Shown: positions 1-15,600, numbered from the stretch's first letter. The stretch: 64,000 nucleotides of DNA from Mytilus trossulus (GCF_036588685.1 NC_086382.1:59600987-59664986), one strand, 5' to 3'. Program-made: numbers and translations. Notes: a model not told the origin generated them from the sequence alone.

Positions 1-178
1 AATTGGCAAAGTTCATTATAGATATAATTGTAAGAAGCAAAATCGTTCAGTAAAGAAAGAACTTCGAACACATCACCATCACCTAAATACAATTTTGTCA
101 TGAATCCATTTGTGTCCTTTGTCTAATATGCACATAGACCAAGGTGAGCGACACAGGCTCTTTAGAGCCTCTAGTTTG
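1..178. repeat. 3' tail of a dispersed mollusc repeat, cut by the window edge
   Basis: The stretch ends in a segment (about 141-178) containing GGTGAGCGACACAGGCTC and GAGCCTCTAG. The same ending closes the much longer copy at 18,016-18,782, where it reads GGTGAGAGACACAGGCTC. I know this as the end of an abundant non-coding bivalve repeat; the family name is not known to me. The rest of 179-631 shows no gene; an upstream non-coding exon of the SMARCE1 gene may lie here or outside the window. Confidence 0.5.
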
Positions 179-648
179 AATTTTTTTTTAGTGCAAATTC
201 GAATGAACCCAGTGGCCAAATGTTTTCTGTGAGCTAATTATGGCCCCATTATATATACCAACAAAAGTGATTCACCACCTTCTAAATGCATGTACAGGGC
301 ATGGACAAATTATGGAGAGCCCTGCTTTTTTCTCTGTTATTAAGATTTTTAGTCAGAAACTACTTGTGTAAATAACAAAGAGTAATTTAATCAATTACCC
401 ATATGCCTGATGCCTATCATGAATCATGACAATTTCTGTTTTATAATGTTTATTGTATTGTATTGCTGTTGAATATTTTGATTGTCATTCTTGACCAATA
501 TGCTCAGTATTAATGGTTTATCTGGAGGTTCCACGTGGTAGCGGTTTACATCCTCCATCTATCTTTTATATACATGTATTTTGACCTTATGCAATGCTAT
601 TTTGATAATTTTCAAACATTATCTCTTACAGAACTTGTATAAATAGAG

Positions 649-3600
649 ATGGCATTACCTCTTATACGAACACACACACAAGAGCGGCCAGTTACACGTA
701 AGTCAAAATTCTATATCATTTTATTGTTTGCAACATTTTGAATCAAACTGATGTTGCCATAGTTTAGAAGTGTAAATTAGAAGTCAGAAAAAAAAAGCTT
801 TGCAAAACTTCTATTGATTTGTTTTATTGAAAAGGAGATGTTATTTACAGTAATATCGTTGAGCATGATAATGTTTTAAAATGTAAAAGCTAATTAATGC
901 ATGTAGTATAACTACATTAGTATTTAAATTTTTGGGTAAATTTGCAATGTCCTTGTATTTGTGCTGACTATTTGATGAATTTGTATTTTATATCAAAAAG
1001 TTTTATTTTATATTCCAGCTCAGAGAGGCAGATCATTTGGATCAGTAAGTTTGTACTTTTAGTTTGACACAAATGAAATTTTCTATTATTCAAAGTTCTT
1101 GTGTAACACATTTTCAGATTCATTTCAACTCCCTGTTTATGGAATATATTTATGTTCCAAGAAGTAAAATCACAAAAATCCTGAAGTCCTTGGAAAATTC
1201 AAAAAGGAAAGTCCCTAATCTTATCGCAAAATCAAAAGCTCAAACACATCAAACGAATGGATAACAACTGTCATATTCCTGACTTATCAAGCTATCTTAA
1301 GTTGAGAATCAAACTTGATGAGACAAAGCTTTTCTCTTCGATGCAGTTTCACAACAACTTTGATATAGGGGTTAAAATGATTGATTTATATAGCTCATGG
1401 TTCATCTTGCTAGTCTTGAATATACATGTGATATTGCCATTGGAGTTACTTGCTATGCAAACAATCATTCTCTTATCTAATAAAAATGATAATTAAGATT
1501 TTCAATAGTCGAAAATAAATATTGATTTTGTAGTAAAGGTTGTTTTTCACTGCACGCGTACATGTTTTGTTTGTATATCATTTAACATTTTGTTTATTTT
1601 CATTTACAGAATACAGGAAGTCCATTCATAACAACTCCTCATGGCAATCCAAACTTTAATCCTACCAAAGTCAGAGGTGGAGGAGTAAGTATACATATTA
1701 ATGAGGGTTTTATGCCCCACCTACAATAGAAGAGGGACATTATGTTTTCTGGTCTGTTTGTCTGTTCCTCCATTCATTCATCTGTCCCACATCAGGTTAA
1801 AGTTTTTGGTAAAGATAGATTTTGATGTAGCTGAAGTCCAATTAACTTAAACCTAGTACACATGTTCCCTATTTTATAATCTTTCTAATTTTAATGCCAA
1901 ATTATAGTTTTATCCCAATTTCACAGTCCACTGAACAGAAAAAAATGATAGTGTGAGTGGGGCATCCATGTACTATGGACACATTCTTGTTTGTTTTGTT
2001 TTTGTTTTCCAATGTTCAGGCAGATGTGTCGTTTTTGTGAAGATGTTATCTAATGTCATTTCTGATTTGAAATACATTCACTATTCACATTTAACTTGAT
2101 TGCAAATGTAATTGACCTATTGCCCTAAAAATTTACTGGATTGTTATAGATATTAGCTAATTATTATACCCCGGCTTTAAAAAAGGGGGGGTATACTGTT
2201 TTACCTCTGTCAGTCCGTCCTTCCCATGAAACTTTCGTCACATTTTTCTCAGGAACTACACATCCACCCTTTCTGTAATTTGGTATCAACATTTATATAT
2301 GTCAGCCATACTGTGTGATGCGTTTTCAGATTCATCACTTGACAACTTCCTGTTTACCGAACACTTGCAGCAGGCGAGTTAACCAAATGGCTTTCCCAGT
2401 GTTGTATGATTTTACACATGATAGCCAAGTTGAATATTTTCGTCACATTTTTCTCAGGAACTACAATACAAGGATTTCTGAAATTTGGTTTCAGGATTTA
2501 TATAAGTCAGCTATACTGTGTGATGCGTTTTCAGATTTTCTCGACAACTTCCTGTTTACCGAACACTTGTATGATTTTACACATGATAGCCAAGTTGAAA
2601 ATTTTCGTCACATTTTTCTCAGGAACTACAATACAAGGATTTCTGAAATTTGGATTCAGGATTTATATAAGTCAGCTATACTGTGTGATGCGTTTTCAGA
2701 TTTTCTCGACAACATCCTGTTTACCGAACACTTGTATGATTTTACAGATGATAGCCAAGTTGAAATTTTCGTCACATTTTTCTCAGGAACTACAATACAA
2801 GGATTTCTGAAATTCGGTTTCAGGATTTATATAAGTCAGCTATACCGTGTGATGCGTTTTCAGATTCATCACTCAACAACTTCCTGTTTACCGAACACTT
2901 GCATATTTTTACACTATTAATATTATCCACTTGCGGCAGCTCGCAGTTTCACTTGTTATCATTTGATTTCAATTTTCAGATTACTTTTAACACACATTTT
3001 ATTTTTCAGTCAGACAGTCGAGCACCAAAAGCACCAAAGGCACCAGACAAGCCACTAATGCCTTACATGAGATATAGCAGGAAGGTATGTAGCAAACATC
3101 TATTTATAAACTGTTTGAAAAAAACAATTATGTTAAGGAAATATACAGTTTTTACTAGCAAAAATTGAATTAAGTCTTGATCTGTAGAAACATTTAAAAA
3201 AAAATGAAGCATTTATTGTAAGAACTTTTATTGTATGCATTTTAGATTATGTCTTACAGTGAGTAAAAGTCTGAAAAAGGGATCATTTTGTTATCATTTA
3301 CATTTACAAATTGATATTTTCATTGTGTCAATACTGCTGCATCAAATTTTTAAAGGGCTATTTCTATTTTAAATATCTGCACGAAGCAATTGCATATATT
3401 TGAGGCATTCATTGTTGGTTCCTGGCTGCATGTAAAATACCCATGGTTTTAGTATGGAGTAATAATTAACTTTCAGTGAAGGAAGCACACATATAAAATG
3501 TTGAATTTTCTTTGTAGATATGGGATAGTGTAAAGAATTCTAATCCAGATTTGAAGCTATGGGAGATAGGCAAAATCATTGGACAGATGTGGAGAGATTT

Positions 3601-6600
3601 AGACGAATCTCAAAAACAGGAATTTATGGATGAATATGAATCAGAAAAGGTAAGAATCCAGTTAACATTTCTCTTTATGTATTGTCAAAATGTTAATTTA
3701 CTGATCAGAGTAAAAAAAAGTGATATATAAGTACTTTTCTTTGCTATTCCAGAAAATACTATGTCCACCACTTCTTTTAACCACCACTACCCACAAACAA
3801 AAAATAAAGCAGAACACTCCCTTTGCATTTTGGTATTTCGAATACAACCACCAACATAATATTAATAAAAATGCCTTCCCTGGGCAACCCTTTATACCAT
3901 AAAGAACTAAATAGTTCTCTGGTGTATGTAGGATGCAGTGAACCATATATGTTCTCTCAAAATATGAGCCATTCTCCTTCTGAATCTACAACATTTTTTG
4001 TACAAACACAAATCATATTTTACTACTGTGCAGAAATAAGCTATTTGTTCACTTTTCATCAATGTTGTATTGTTAAAACTATACAATTTTCATGATATCA
4101 AGAGTTGAAATAGTTTATATGGTTAAAATCACCATAAATGTGCATGAAATATTTGCCACTTATAGAAAACAACAGTCAACTATCAACTATCAATCAAATT
4201 TGAATTCAGCATATGTTTTGTAATGAGGATATTCAAATATAGATATAATTGACTTATTTTTATTGTTTCATTAATATTAACATCTGGCTTTGAAATTGGA
4301 ATTCAAACTTGTTAGTTTATTTACAGGCTCAGTACAATGAAGCTATGAAACTTTATCATAACTCCTCAGCATACCAAGCATGGGTTGCAGCTAAAGGAAA
4401 AGGTAACTACATACTTTTGATTATAACTCAACACTTTCTTTTTTGAAAATAACTTTTTTGTGTGTTCTTCTTGTCAAGGTTTTCTGAATTTAAAAGTAAA
4501 TAATTAACCATAGGAATTTAACATTTACAAATATAAAATCAATTAATATTTAGAATAAATAAAAATTAAAACTATTGTACAAAGGTTTTAAATTTATAAC
4601 TACCAGATAAAGTATTAAAAGTTAATGTTTAATAAAAGTTGAGTTTACCATTATAGTTTTGAAAAATGTGGCTGTAATTTATACAATGTATCATGACATA
4701 TTACTATTTCCAGCTGCTGCTGAGGCTGCTATGGAAGAAGAACAACAGAAGCAAAGAGAACAAAGAACACCTAGGGGCCAACAAGTAAGTTTAAGACATT
4801 TCCCTGAAAGTGTACTAGTATATTAAACTGCATTTTATTAGATAATATATAAAAAGAGAACAAAGAACACCAAGGGGCCAACAAGTAAATTACATTTCCC
4901 TGAAAGTGTACAAGTATAGTTAACTGTATTTTATTAGATAATATATAAAAAGAGAACAAAGAACACCAAGGGGCCAACAAGTAAATTACATTTCCCTGAA
5001 AGTGTACAAGTATAGTTAACTGTATTTTATTAGGTAAATATACATAAGAAGATGTGGTAACATTGCCAATGACACAACTCTTCTCAAACACCAAATAACT
5101 CATAAATTAACAACTATAGACCACAGTACGGCCTTCAACAATGAGCAAAGCCCATACTGCATAAATAGCGGTAAAAGACCCTGAAATGACAAATATAAAA
5201 CAACTGTGAGTTCAAATTTTTCTCTATCTGATATATTGATAATGTTTTAATCAGAATCTGTATAGTGAAAATGTGCTAATATTTCTTCACTTAAGGAATT
5301 ATAAGCATTGAGAATTGTTGCTGGGTTACTCTCACATTGACACATACCCATGATCTCTCTCTCTTTAATCACAATCTAATCAAATAATCAGTTTTCCATG
5401 CTTTAAAATTGAATTTGAATGTAAATTATTTATGGAAGAGAGAACAAATTGTTCATTTAAGACACTTGTTTTGTAGAATGGCTGCTATAATTGATACTGT
5501 ATAAACATCAGTTATCCTAGGGTTAAGATTTTGTTGTTATATCTCAGTGTTTAATTTATTGGGATTAAATATCAAGGTTTTCAGTATGATGAAGTAATAT
5601 TCTATGTAAGATTAAATTTCTATGGTGTTTCAATTTCCTGGATATAATCTTTCAGGGAAATGATCAAATATAAAATCTTAAATACTTTCTACACATGCAT
5701 CATATTCTTTATTTCACAGGCAGCTAAAATGGAGGCCCAAGGGAGAATAAGTATACAACAAGCTGATGAGGATGAAGGTTGGTTTAATTTTATAGAGCTG
5801 AAAACAAATGATCTTTAAATTTTAAATCTAGTCATTGACTAATGTAGATAGGAGAGTATATTAATATCAAATGTGAAACTTTTCACTTGAGGCCTTATGC
5901 AACTTCTGACAGGGAAACAAATAAGATTAAGGTTAAGGTATTAAGGTGAAAACTTCTATAAGGCGGTATTAATTACAAACATTGTACAACTTGTCAGTCA
6001 ATTGTTCAAATCTTTTATAGCACTGCAATTATAATGGAAAATTTCAACAGAGAACCTTTCAACGCTCTATTTTAAAAACGAAAGGACATTTTCAATTTTA
6101 ACTATTTACACAATGACTATGCAATAGATAAGGGTGAACTACGCACATGATTTATCTGGAGCTCTGATGTGATTAATAATAAAATACAATAAAACCAAAA
6201 TGTATATGCAGTCTAATTAATATTTATTTCAAAATGGGTTATCTTGCAACATTATGCATTCTTACTTTATGGAACGAGTAATCTTATGCCGAGTTAACTG
6301 TATATAGCGACTGGTTTACGGTAGAAATTTTACCCTTTAGTATCTGTATCTGTATGTAAATAAAGAGATCGTGAAACCAGTATAGACAATATTTGACCAA
6401 GTTGTCAGATATGACCGGCGTTTGGACTGTACTTTTCCGAAAGTACAAAATATTGATGTTCAATGACCAAAAAATTAACTAGCCCCTAGGGCTACCGTGC
6501 CTTTGAACATTTACTTGCCGTTCACAAAAGTGACTAGTCCCTGGCTAGCATAAGTGTCGAACCCTGCTATAGGGGACTGTACAAGCGTTCAACAATGAGC

Positions 6601-9600
6601 AAAACCCATACCGCATTGTCAGCTATGAATTGCCCCACAATGACAATGTAAAACAATTCAAACGAGAAAACTAACAGCCTTATATTTGTAAAAAAATGAA
6701 CAAAAAACAAATATGTAACACTTAAACAAACGACAACGACTAAATTACAGGCTCCTGAATAAGCTGTTTTGGTGGTACTTCAATCTGATAGAAACTCATC
6801 AAAGCAAGAAGGAAAACCACAATAGTCACACATTCACTCTAGATAGATCTCAAGCTGAACCAAGTTTTGAATAACACAATTACCAAAATAAACCATTTTG
6901 TATAACTCCAATGAAGCTATTGACATGGCACAGACATGAAAACGTTGTGTTTTACTTTTTATATGTTTATCACCATAGAAATATCTTTTGAACATTATGA
7001 TAAATATCATTAATCTTTTTTTAGATCCAGATGATGGATTTTCAGTGAAACATATAGCCCATGCAAGATATCTACGTAATCATAGACTTATAAATGACAT
7101 ATTTAGTGAAACAGTGGTTCCAGATATACGGACAGTAGTTACAACAGGCAGAATGGGAGTACTAAAACGTCAAGTGCAATCATTAACCATGCATCAGGTA
7201 TAAACATTTTATTGGAATTCTTAGTCGTTATCACTATTGAGCAGTAACCATAATTTGTATGCTGTTATGTTAACAATAGATCTATTTTTTATGTAATCTG
7301 TGTCTTTTGTATTGGCATTCTGTCACATATAATTCTGAAAGAAATTATTAGGAGTACTGAAAATTATTAACAAACTGGAGTTATACTTTATGTAAAGGTT
7401 ATCCAAGTAATCATAGTCTACAATGGTCTGGAAGGAGTTACTATATTATATCAAATCTGTCCTACACAATATTATGACTGCTTTTTTTATCATGAAAAAA
7501 TTATGAATAAGACTTACAAATTTATCATGATTTAAAGGGACCCTTGCACAAATGCACAAGGTCTTTGTTCTTTAGCCTAATATTATTTTGTCTTTTTTTT
7601 ACAGAAAAAATTAGAAAACGAGTTACAAACAATTGAAGAAAAGCATGAAGCAAAGAAAAAGAGATTTTCTGAGGCTAGTGAACAATTTCAAGAAGAATTG
7701 AAAAAAGTAAGTTTTGAGGTTATAGACTTTTATATTTCTAAGCTTATGATGTGATAATGAAAGATTAGAAGTAAGAAAGCTATACAATCACAGTTAATTA
7801 TACCCCCGCTTTAAAAAAGGGGGGTATACTGTTTTACTTCTGTCTGTCCTTCCGTCAGTCAGTCCGTCCATCAAATGAATATTTTTCGTCGCATTTTTCA
7901 CAGGAACTACAATACAAGGATTTCTGAAATTTGATTTCAGGGTTTATCTAAGTCAGCTATACCTTGTGATGCGTTTTCAGATTGATCACTTGACAACTTC
8001 CTGTTTACGGAACACTTGTATGATTTTACACATGATAACCAAGTTGAAAATTTTCGTCACATTTTTCTCAGGAACTACAATACAAGGATTTCTGAAATTC
8101 GGTTTCAGGATTTATAAAAGTCAGCTATACTGTGTGATGCGTTTTCAGATTCATCACTCAACAACTTCCTGTTTACTGAACACTTGCATATTTTTACACT
8201 ATTAATATTATCCACTTGCGGCGGGGGTATCATCAGTGAGCAGTAGCTTGCAGTTTCACTTTGTTTATCTTTGGTTTGTTATAATCTGGATTATACAATT
8301 GGTACAAATATTTCACCAATAGGTTTGCTTGGCAATGCATTAGAACTGCATTTCTTTGCAACATATTTGATGGCATTGCTGGTAAAAAAGCCTTGATTTA
8401 AGATCAAGTCATTTTAAATGTTAGGGAACAGCCTTCCCCTCATAGAAAGATGTGTATTTAACTAAGGTGTTAATGGGAGTAAAGAATATATATGAAATTT
8501 TTTTATTTTTGTTCAACTATGTGAATTTTGACATTTAAGACATATCTGCACTAAAAGATATATCTTCTTCAGTAAGGAAAGAATTAATATAAATATTAAT
8601 TGAATGAAGAAATTAATTACTTTTGCCATTTAAGCTCCAAAAAGTGCAATAAAGCACATGTTATACCGCTTTATGCTTATTTAGAAATGACTTAATACAA
8701 AAAAATGAGGTACTCCACTATTAGTTAAAGTAATAATGATAATACACAGTTATTTATGATAAAAATATAAACTTACAGTGAGGAATATGTTTTATTTACA
8801 GTTGTGTGAAAATAAACCCCAGATAAGTGATGACATGTTCAACACTATGATGGTCAAAGCCAAAGAGGAACTGAAACAAAGACACATACAGTATTTACAA
8901 CAGCAAGAAGAGGAGAAGAAAAAACAAGCAGAGCTAGCAGAAAAAAGAAAGAAAGAAGAGGAGGAGAGAATAAAACGAGAAGAAGAAGAGAGATTAAAAA
9001 GAGAGGAAGAAGAAAGACAGCATCAGTTAGATAATCCTGTACCACCACCACCTATTGTTTCAGAGGTAATAGAAATACCTATGTGGTTGTATATTATCAT
9101 AAAGATTGTAGTCAGACATATATGTATGATCTTTGTTTATTCTGACCTTGTGTCATTAAGGAGAACATAAAAAATTTCTTTATTAATGAATATAAAGGTA
9201 AATTAAAAAAGAAATCACTGTGACATTTTGTTTTACATATATTAGATAACATGAGAATAACATATAGTGTTACTAAATTGTGAAGAAAGTTTAATATATA
9301 ATATTTTTCTTGATATAGAGAAAAGGCTACTGTAAATGTAGAATAGTCCTGCAAATATTAATTAAACTTTGCTACATAAAGGACAACTATCATACTTAGC
9401 AATGTGTATGAAGATGATACATACAAAATAACAACTCTTTAATTATTGCAATAGGGACAAGTTATGCCAATTTTGCCACAAGTTATGAACCAGGGTGCAA
9501 TGCCCCCACAGCCACCCGTTTCCAACCAGAACATGGTCCCAAATCAGCCAATGATGAATTCACCAAATGCAGTGCCACCACAACAGTCACAAATAATGCC

Positions 9601-12600
9601 CATGCCGAATGTGGTGCCTCAACAGAACATGTTACAGCCACAACAAATGATGCCGAATCAGAATATGATGCCACAGAATGTAATGCCACAACAGAACATG
9701 ATACAGCCACAAACTGTTATACAGCCACAGCCTATGATGCCACAGGTTGTTATACTTAAATAGTAGAAATATAATTCTCAATACCATGTGTGTATATGAC
9801 TAATATAAATTAAAGAATGAGTAGTTATAATTCAACTCTATCAAGATCAGGTGTAAACATTTTTCTGACTTGTATTTTTTTGTGTTTTCAAATCTGTTGT
9901 AAGGGTAAAAAGATATGATATATATTATCCATGTATTTGTAACTGTCATGGAAAAGAAATTATCAGATGTTATATTGTGATAATTTCTTATTTCAGGATC
10001 CTTCAATGGAATCCCAGGCAAACCAACAACAAATGATGGAAATGGGTAGTATTGATTCTCCAGATTCTCAAAAAACAGAGGTAAAACATTGTACTAGCTC
10101 ATACATTTTTCCTAGTTTAATACAACCATTTAGTGATATTTTAAGTGTTAAAAAATAAATATTTTAGGATAATTAATGTAAAATTAAGACCTAACAGAAA
10201 TTATTGATGGCCATCTTTTTAGTGATTCATAGAATTCACTGCTAGCAAATAATGTATAAAAAGGTGTAACTATAGTCACCTTTTTGATTTCTAGTGGACT
10301 TTTTGGTGGACTATTGATATATAAACATTGCATGCCATTGTTTTCAGGATTTATCTCAAGATGGCATGGCTGCAGGTATGGAAGGTGGTGGTGATGAATC
10401 CTTTAATTCTATGTCACCTGATGACTCGGCCAAGTCATCACCAGATGGCATGTCTCCAGATAAGAGTATGATGTCAGACAGCCAAGAATCACAGGAGGAC
10501 AATTCTCCTCAAAAGAAGAGCAAAAAACCAGCTCATAGAAAGAAAAAGAGGGAAGACAGAAAAGAAAGTATGTTGTGTTTGTGCTTGCTTGCGCATGTGG
10601 ATTTTCTTTTTTATAAGTAGAGATCATTATCAGGATAGGTTGTGTAGGTTATAGTTATACTTGTCCACATTTTCATGCTTTTGTTAATTCTTTTTACTCA
10701 ACTTATCTCCATATCAAAAGAATTCTCATAATCTGGTCTCCATATTGTTTGTTGTACATTGCTTCAGATTCAAGGTAATAATCTGGTTTACAGAAATGTT
10801 CATTAAGCTCAATATGAAAATATTCATCAACTCAAATATAAATTGAAAATGTTGCTGAGCAAGGAAAATGGACAAGTATAACTGGTTAGGTGAAGGCATA
10901 GAACATGGATACAAATAAAATTTGAACACTTGTAGTCATTAGAAAAGCAAAATAATCAAAACAGTCACTTATCATATTCTTTTTCTTCATACACAAACTT
11001 CTTAGTTCTTGATTCAAGTAAAAATGTCACTATCAAAACAGAGCTCTTATTTCAGGGTCCACTTGATTATTATATAATTGGTTAACTATATATGAGTTCT
11101 AGATAGATGTAGATAAATCATAAATGGTACTGCAAATATTATTTTACATCAATTTAATTATATATAATTCCATTATTGAATGAAATGCACAAACATATAA
11201 ACAAAATCTTTTAGAATTAAGAAAAAAAACCCACACACATACTAGCAGTGATTAAGTAATCTATAAACACAGATTTGCTACTGCAATAACATTAATATGT
11301 TAAGGTGTGTTTGTAATTCATTACTATCGGACTTCCAAATAGGATGGTAGTAAGCACAATTTCTATTAACCATTGTAATATTGTATTGTTTTTCTGAATT
11401 GCAATAGATAGCCACATTAAATTTTAGTGTTTATAGACACTGTTGTCCCCAAGATAGAGTTAGTTGTATAAGGCATCATTTGCTAGTCAATAGCTTAATT
11501 TAGGACTTGGCCATTGCTAAATGAAGTAGATAGTTTTAACGCATGTTGGATAATTAAAGGCATGACAATGAATTCTGTGACTAACATTTTTTGGCATGAA
11601 AAGTAATGTCATTTTGTGGATGAATATTTATATTGCATGCCATTGAATTTGACAAACTGTACCTTGCAAGTTAAAAAGAAATAATAAAAAAAAAATTTAG
11701 AATTTTTATCTAGATATTTAGAATTTATGTTTTTTTGGGGTATGATGATTTTGTTATTTTGCATCAGCAATAAAGAAAATATAAATCTAACAGCACAGTG
11801 AATTTTCCTTTTATTTAATAATTCATAAATATTTCCTAGTAAGCCACATTCCCTATTTATGGTTGAACAAATGCTAAGGATTTTTGACAGCAGTAGTTTA
11901 CTTAGAAGGGGGAATTCATGAATGAATTGACATGAACATTGATTATAGAATGGAGTTTGAATGACAGCATGTTTGAGATCATATTTTTGTAATGACAATA
12001 CTTCCAGAATTTCCAGACTGATCCAGTTGGATACACACATTTTATTTTAATTTTGTTTAGTTTTAGTTCTTATAATTTGCAAGGGAACAGCTTTGTTTTT
12101 GCTATGGAAACACATCTAAGGTCATCATTTGATATGTCATAATAATTTTAAAGAAGCATGGAGGATTTTTGTTTTGAAACTTTTTTCATAGCCAAATAAT
12201 TTAATAGGAGGATGCAAAAACACAACCTGTTTAAAGCTTGTACAAATCTCACTCCAAAAAACATTCTTTTTATTTTTGGAGAGTCAAGATGGAAAAACTT
12301 TGTGTTCCTATGTCACTGATTTTGGCAAATATCAATATGAAAATATAAAGAGAGAAAATGAAGAAGATCTTTCAAATAAATACTCCCAAAATTGAGTTGA
12401 TAATTGAGTTCTATAGTTTTATTAAACAAAAGTCTTGGAATGCAAGAAATCCTTGTGACATTGTATTGCATAAGAATAAAAATTTGAAAATTTAAGTAAT
12501 TTAGATGAGATTATTACAGGCATTTGGCTTAACAAATGAATACTTTATACTATTTTATCATAATACTTTAATTGAAGACTTAGATGTGTTTTATGGTGGT

Positions 12601-15600
12601 TTTATGTTATTTTATGCATGATATTAACATTTTAACACTACTAACAGATTTGCTGATAAAGAAATGTGAATTTTACAGTTTGTATATTTTGAATGCAACA
12701 GACAACAACACTATATTATTCTGTACATTTCAGTTTATTTTATTTTTTTCCATTTTGGTTATATTTGACTAATCTTCTTTTTTACTTTGCACTTTATCTT
12801 TTGAGTTTATTTTGTTATATTGCATTTTCTTCAATTATCTGATTTAATTTTCATTTGGTTTTTATATTTTTTTCTGTTATTTTTTAAAGTATTTTTGCAC
12901 AATTGCACATTTGTTAAGAAGCAAATTGTTTGAAGTATTCATTAGGTAATTTTCCTACCCCCAAGTCAAATTAAGGGAACTAGTGCCTATGAGTGAATTA
13001 TTAAACTGCATAATAAGTTATGTATATCCCATTTTTTTTTTAGAAAAATAAAAAATCCCAGTCCCGCTCATCATTAATTTTATTTTGGGGGCCAAAGAAA
13101 TAAAAAGATGAGATTTGGATTAGTAATTTATTGCTGATAACTGTCTTAAATTTTTTACATCTATGTTCTAACACCTGCCATTTGATATTGGCTTAAATTT
13201 TGCTAAAACCTGACAATGCTTTCATTAACGTTTTTACGCTCAAAGCAATATTTATGAAAATAATGGATCAAATACTCCAAGGATTTAAGAGAAAAAAAAT
13301 GAAAAGAAACTATTTGCTGATTAACAGTACTAATGACCATTATTTTGGGTGTTACACATTTTAGTACTAAAATTTATTGCACCAAAATTAACAAACTAAA
13401 ATGCACATAGATGATGCAAGTTCGCCATGAATAGGGGATGTAATATGAATCTTCAAAGTCAGTTCTTTCATTTTTAAAGGTAAAGATTGACATTTACATC
13501 ATGATTTAAAGATCAAATTATTTATGCCAACATTAGATATCATTACTAAGTATCAAGCTTTTGCATCTTCCAAGTTGTAGAAATTATTCCAACATCCATT
13601 TAATGCCATTTCAGCTTTGCAAATTGAAAATAAAGAAGAAAATGAAATAAACCATGAAATGTTTGTTTAACTTTGGCTTTTGTCCCCTGATATTTGTGCC
13701 ACATCCCTAGTATCTTCTTATGTCATTTATGTCTGTCATTGCTAGTAGCCCTGTGATATTAGAAAGAATTGAAGAAAGTTTAAAAATTCAAATTTTAACC
13801 CTTCGTGATATCAAATCTTTTGCCAAGCTCCCATTTGTACCCCAGTGATATGTTATTTTAATTTTTAGGTCCCCGTCGGTACCCTTGTGATATCTGTGGT
13901 AAGGCGTTCAAACACAAGCACCATATGACGGAACACAAGCGCCTCCATACTGGAGAGAAACCCTTCCAGTGTAAACGGTGCCTCAAACGCTTCTCTCACT
14001 CCGGATCTTACAGCCAACACATGAACCACCGCTTATGTAAAACCTCTGGCGGTAACGGTGAGAAAATCATTCATCACATTGGCCCAATGAAGGGTTCTAA
14101 TGCATTTCCATATGGCCCAGATTATCATATTGATCCTGTTGGCAATTATTTAATTTGCTGAAAATAAATCTGGATATTAGACTGTAATCAATTTTTTTCA
14201 TTTTTTCGAAATTCGTTCAAAACAGAGTTTTATTAGGCCTCTCCAAATTCATAAATTGCTGTTAAATCTGCTAAAATTTATAAATGTTTTTGTTTATGTT
14301 TATTAGGTGGTGGAAATGATTGGAACCCTCCACGTTAAATTCACTCATTGCATTTCACTTATCACCAGAACTACATTTTGATTGAAACCAAAAAAGTATT
14401 AGGGAAACTTACAAAAAGTGGTGTACTCCTCTCTACACAGTAGAAGACTATGCCACATTTTAAAAACCAAATCTCTTTTGGAATGATTTTTTCTTTACTT
14501 TTTGCATTAACATTTTTAGCATAACAATTGTTGTTTTTTCTTTTGTTTGTTTGTGTTTATTGCTTGTTTATTTGTTGTCTGTCAGCATGGTAACATTGCA
14601 TTGTCTTGAAACTGGTGCATCACAGAATTTGCATATGTTGTAAAGTCCGTTGCATATTGCAATCATTGTAAATATTTTGTTTATGTAGATTTTTTCTTTC
14701 CAGGATATAACTTCTATTTTAAAGTGTATCTTTGTGGTAGACATTTCAGGGATATTTTACAAACTTATAAAAACAGAATCTGTGCACATTTCACTTTCTA
14801 AGATAATGGCATAAGAATTGAAATTTAAAAAAAAAAATAATTTCAAAATACTTTAAAAAAATTCAGTTGTTATAAATTTATATTTAAATAAATAAAAACA
14901 TTTTGTATTATTAATGATTATATGAAAATAAGAAAATGTGGTGTGAAACTATTTGCCAAAGACCAAAGTAAAAAGATTTAAACAAATACAGGTCACTGTG
15001 GTCTTTGGTGGATAGTTATGATATTGGCAATCATACCTCATCTCCTTATTTTTATGAAGAACTTTGAATATTCATGATTCTTGAAGCTATTTATTAGCTA
15101 AATTTAAATTCATCTAAACTGAAAAAACAAAATGTCATGAGATATAAAATGATATGAAATGTTCCGAGGTAAAAAAAATAAATTTAAATTTGTTTCAATT
15201 TCATTACAATATGTCAATATGGTGCCTTTATATCATTATAGACATGTTATTGCACAAAATGAGGGAAGATATTATTAAAGTTTTTTTTTAGGACACATCT
15301 TTGTTCTTCGCCTTTATCCAACCAATGTGTTGTGTCGTGTGTTGTGACTAATCCTACTAAACATCTAACGATAGACCTACAAACACTAATTCACCTCTAC
15401 ACTTAAATTTTGATACTTTGTCTTAAAATGTTATGTATAAAAACATATTTATTTCATTTACTATCTACTGTCTTTGAGAATATTGTGTGTTAGTGTTGTT
15501 GACTTCGTAAAACTCTCCTTTGCCTGGGACGTTGTTAGAATCAATATGTAGGTTGGTATGATAAATATATGCAGTAATCCACCAACATTCTTAAACCAAG

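Noticed and set aside
657-690. CACACACACA run at the SMARCE1 start as a microsatellite
   Set aside because: It is short and codes for THTQ in the first exon; no expansion is visible.
2315-2920. 201-codon open frame
   Set aside because: It is produced by the 165-bp tandem unit of a dispersed repeat; a second overlapping frame is open for the same reason.
8854-9051. Minus-strand frame rich in Leu and Phe opposite the coiled-coil exon
   Set aside because: Shadow of the Lys/Glu-rich SMARCE1 exon 8802-9065 read backwards.
9483-9710. Minus-strand frame opposite the Met/Gln/Pro exon
   Set aside because: Shadow of a low-complexity coding exon.
11609-12040. 143-codon minus-strand frame in the SMARCE1 intron
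   Set aside because: AT-rich, no domain, no splice context and no similarity I recognise.
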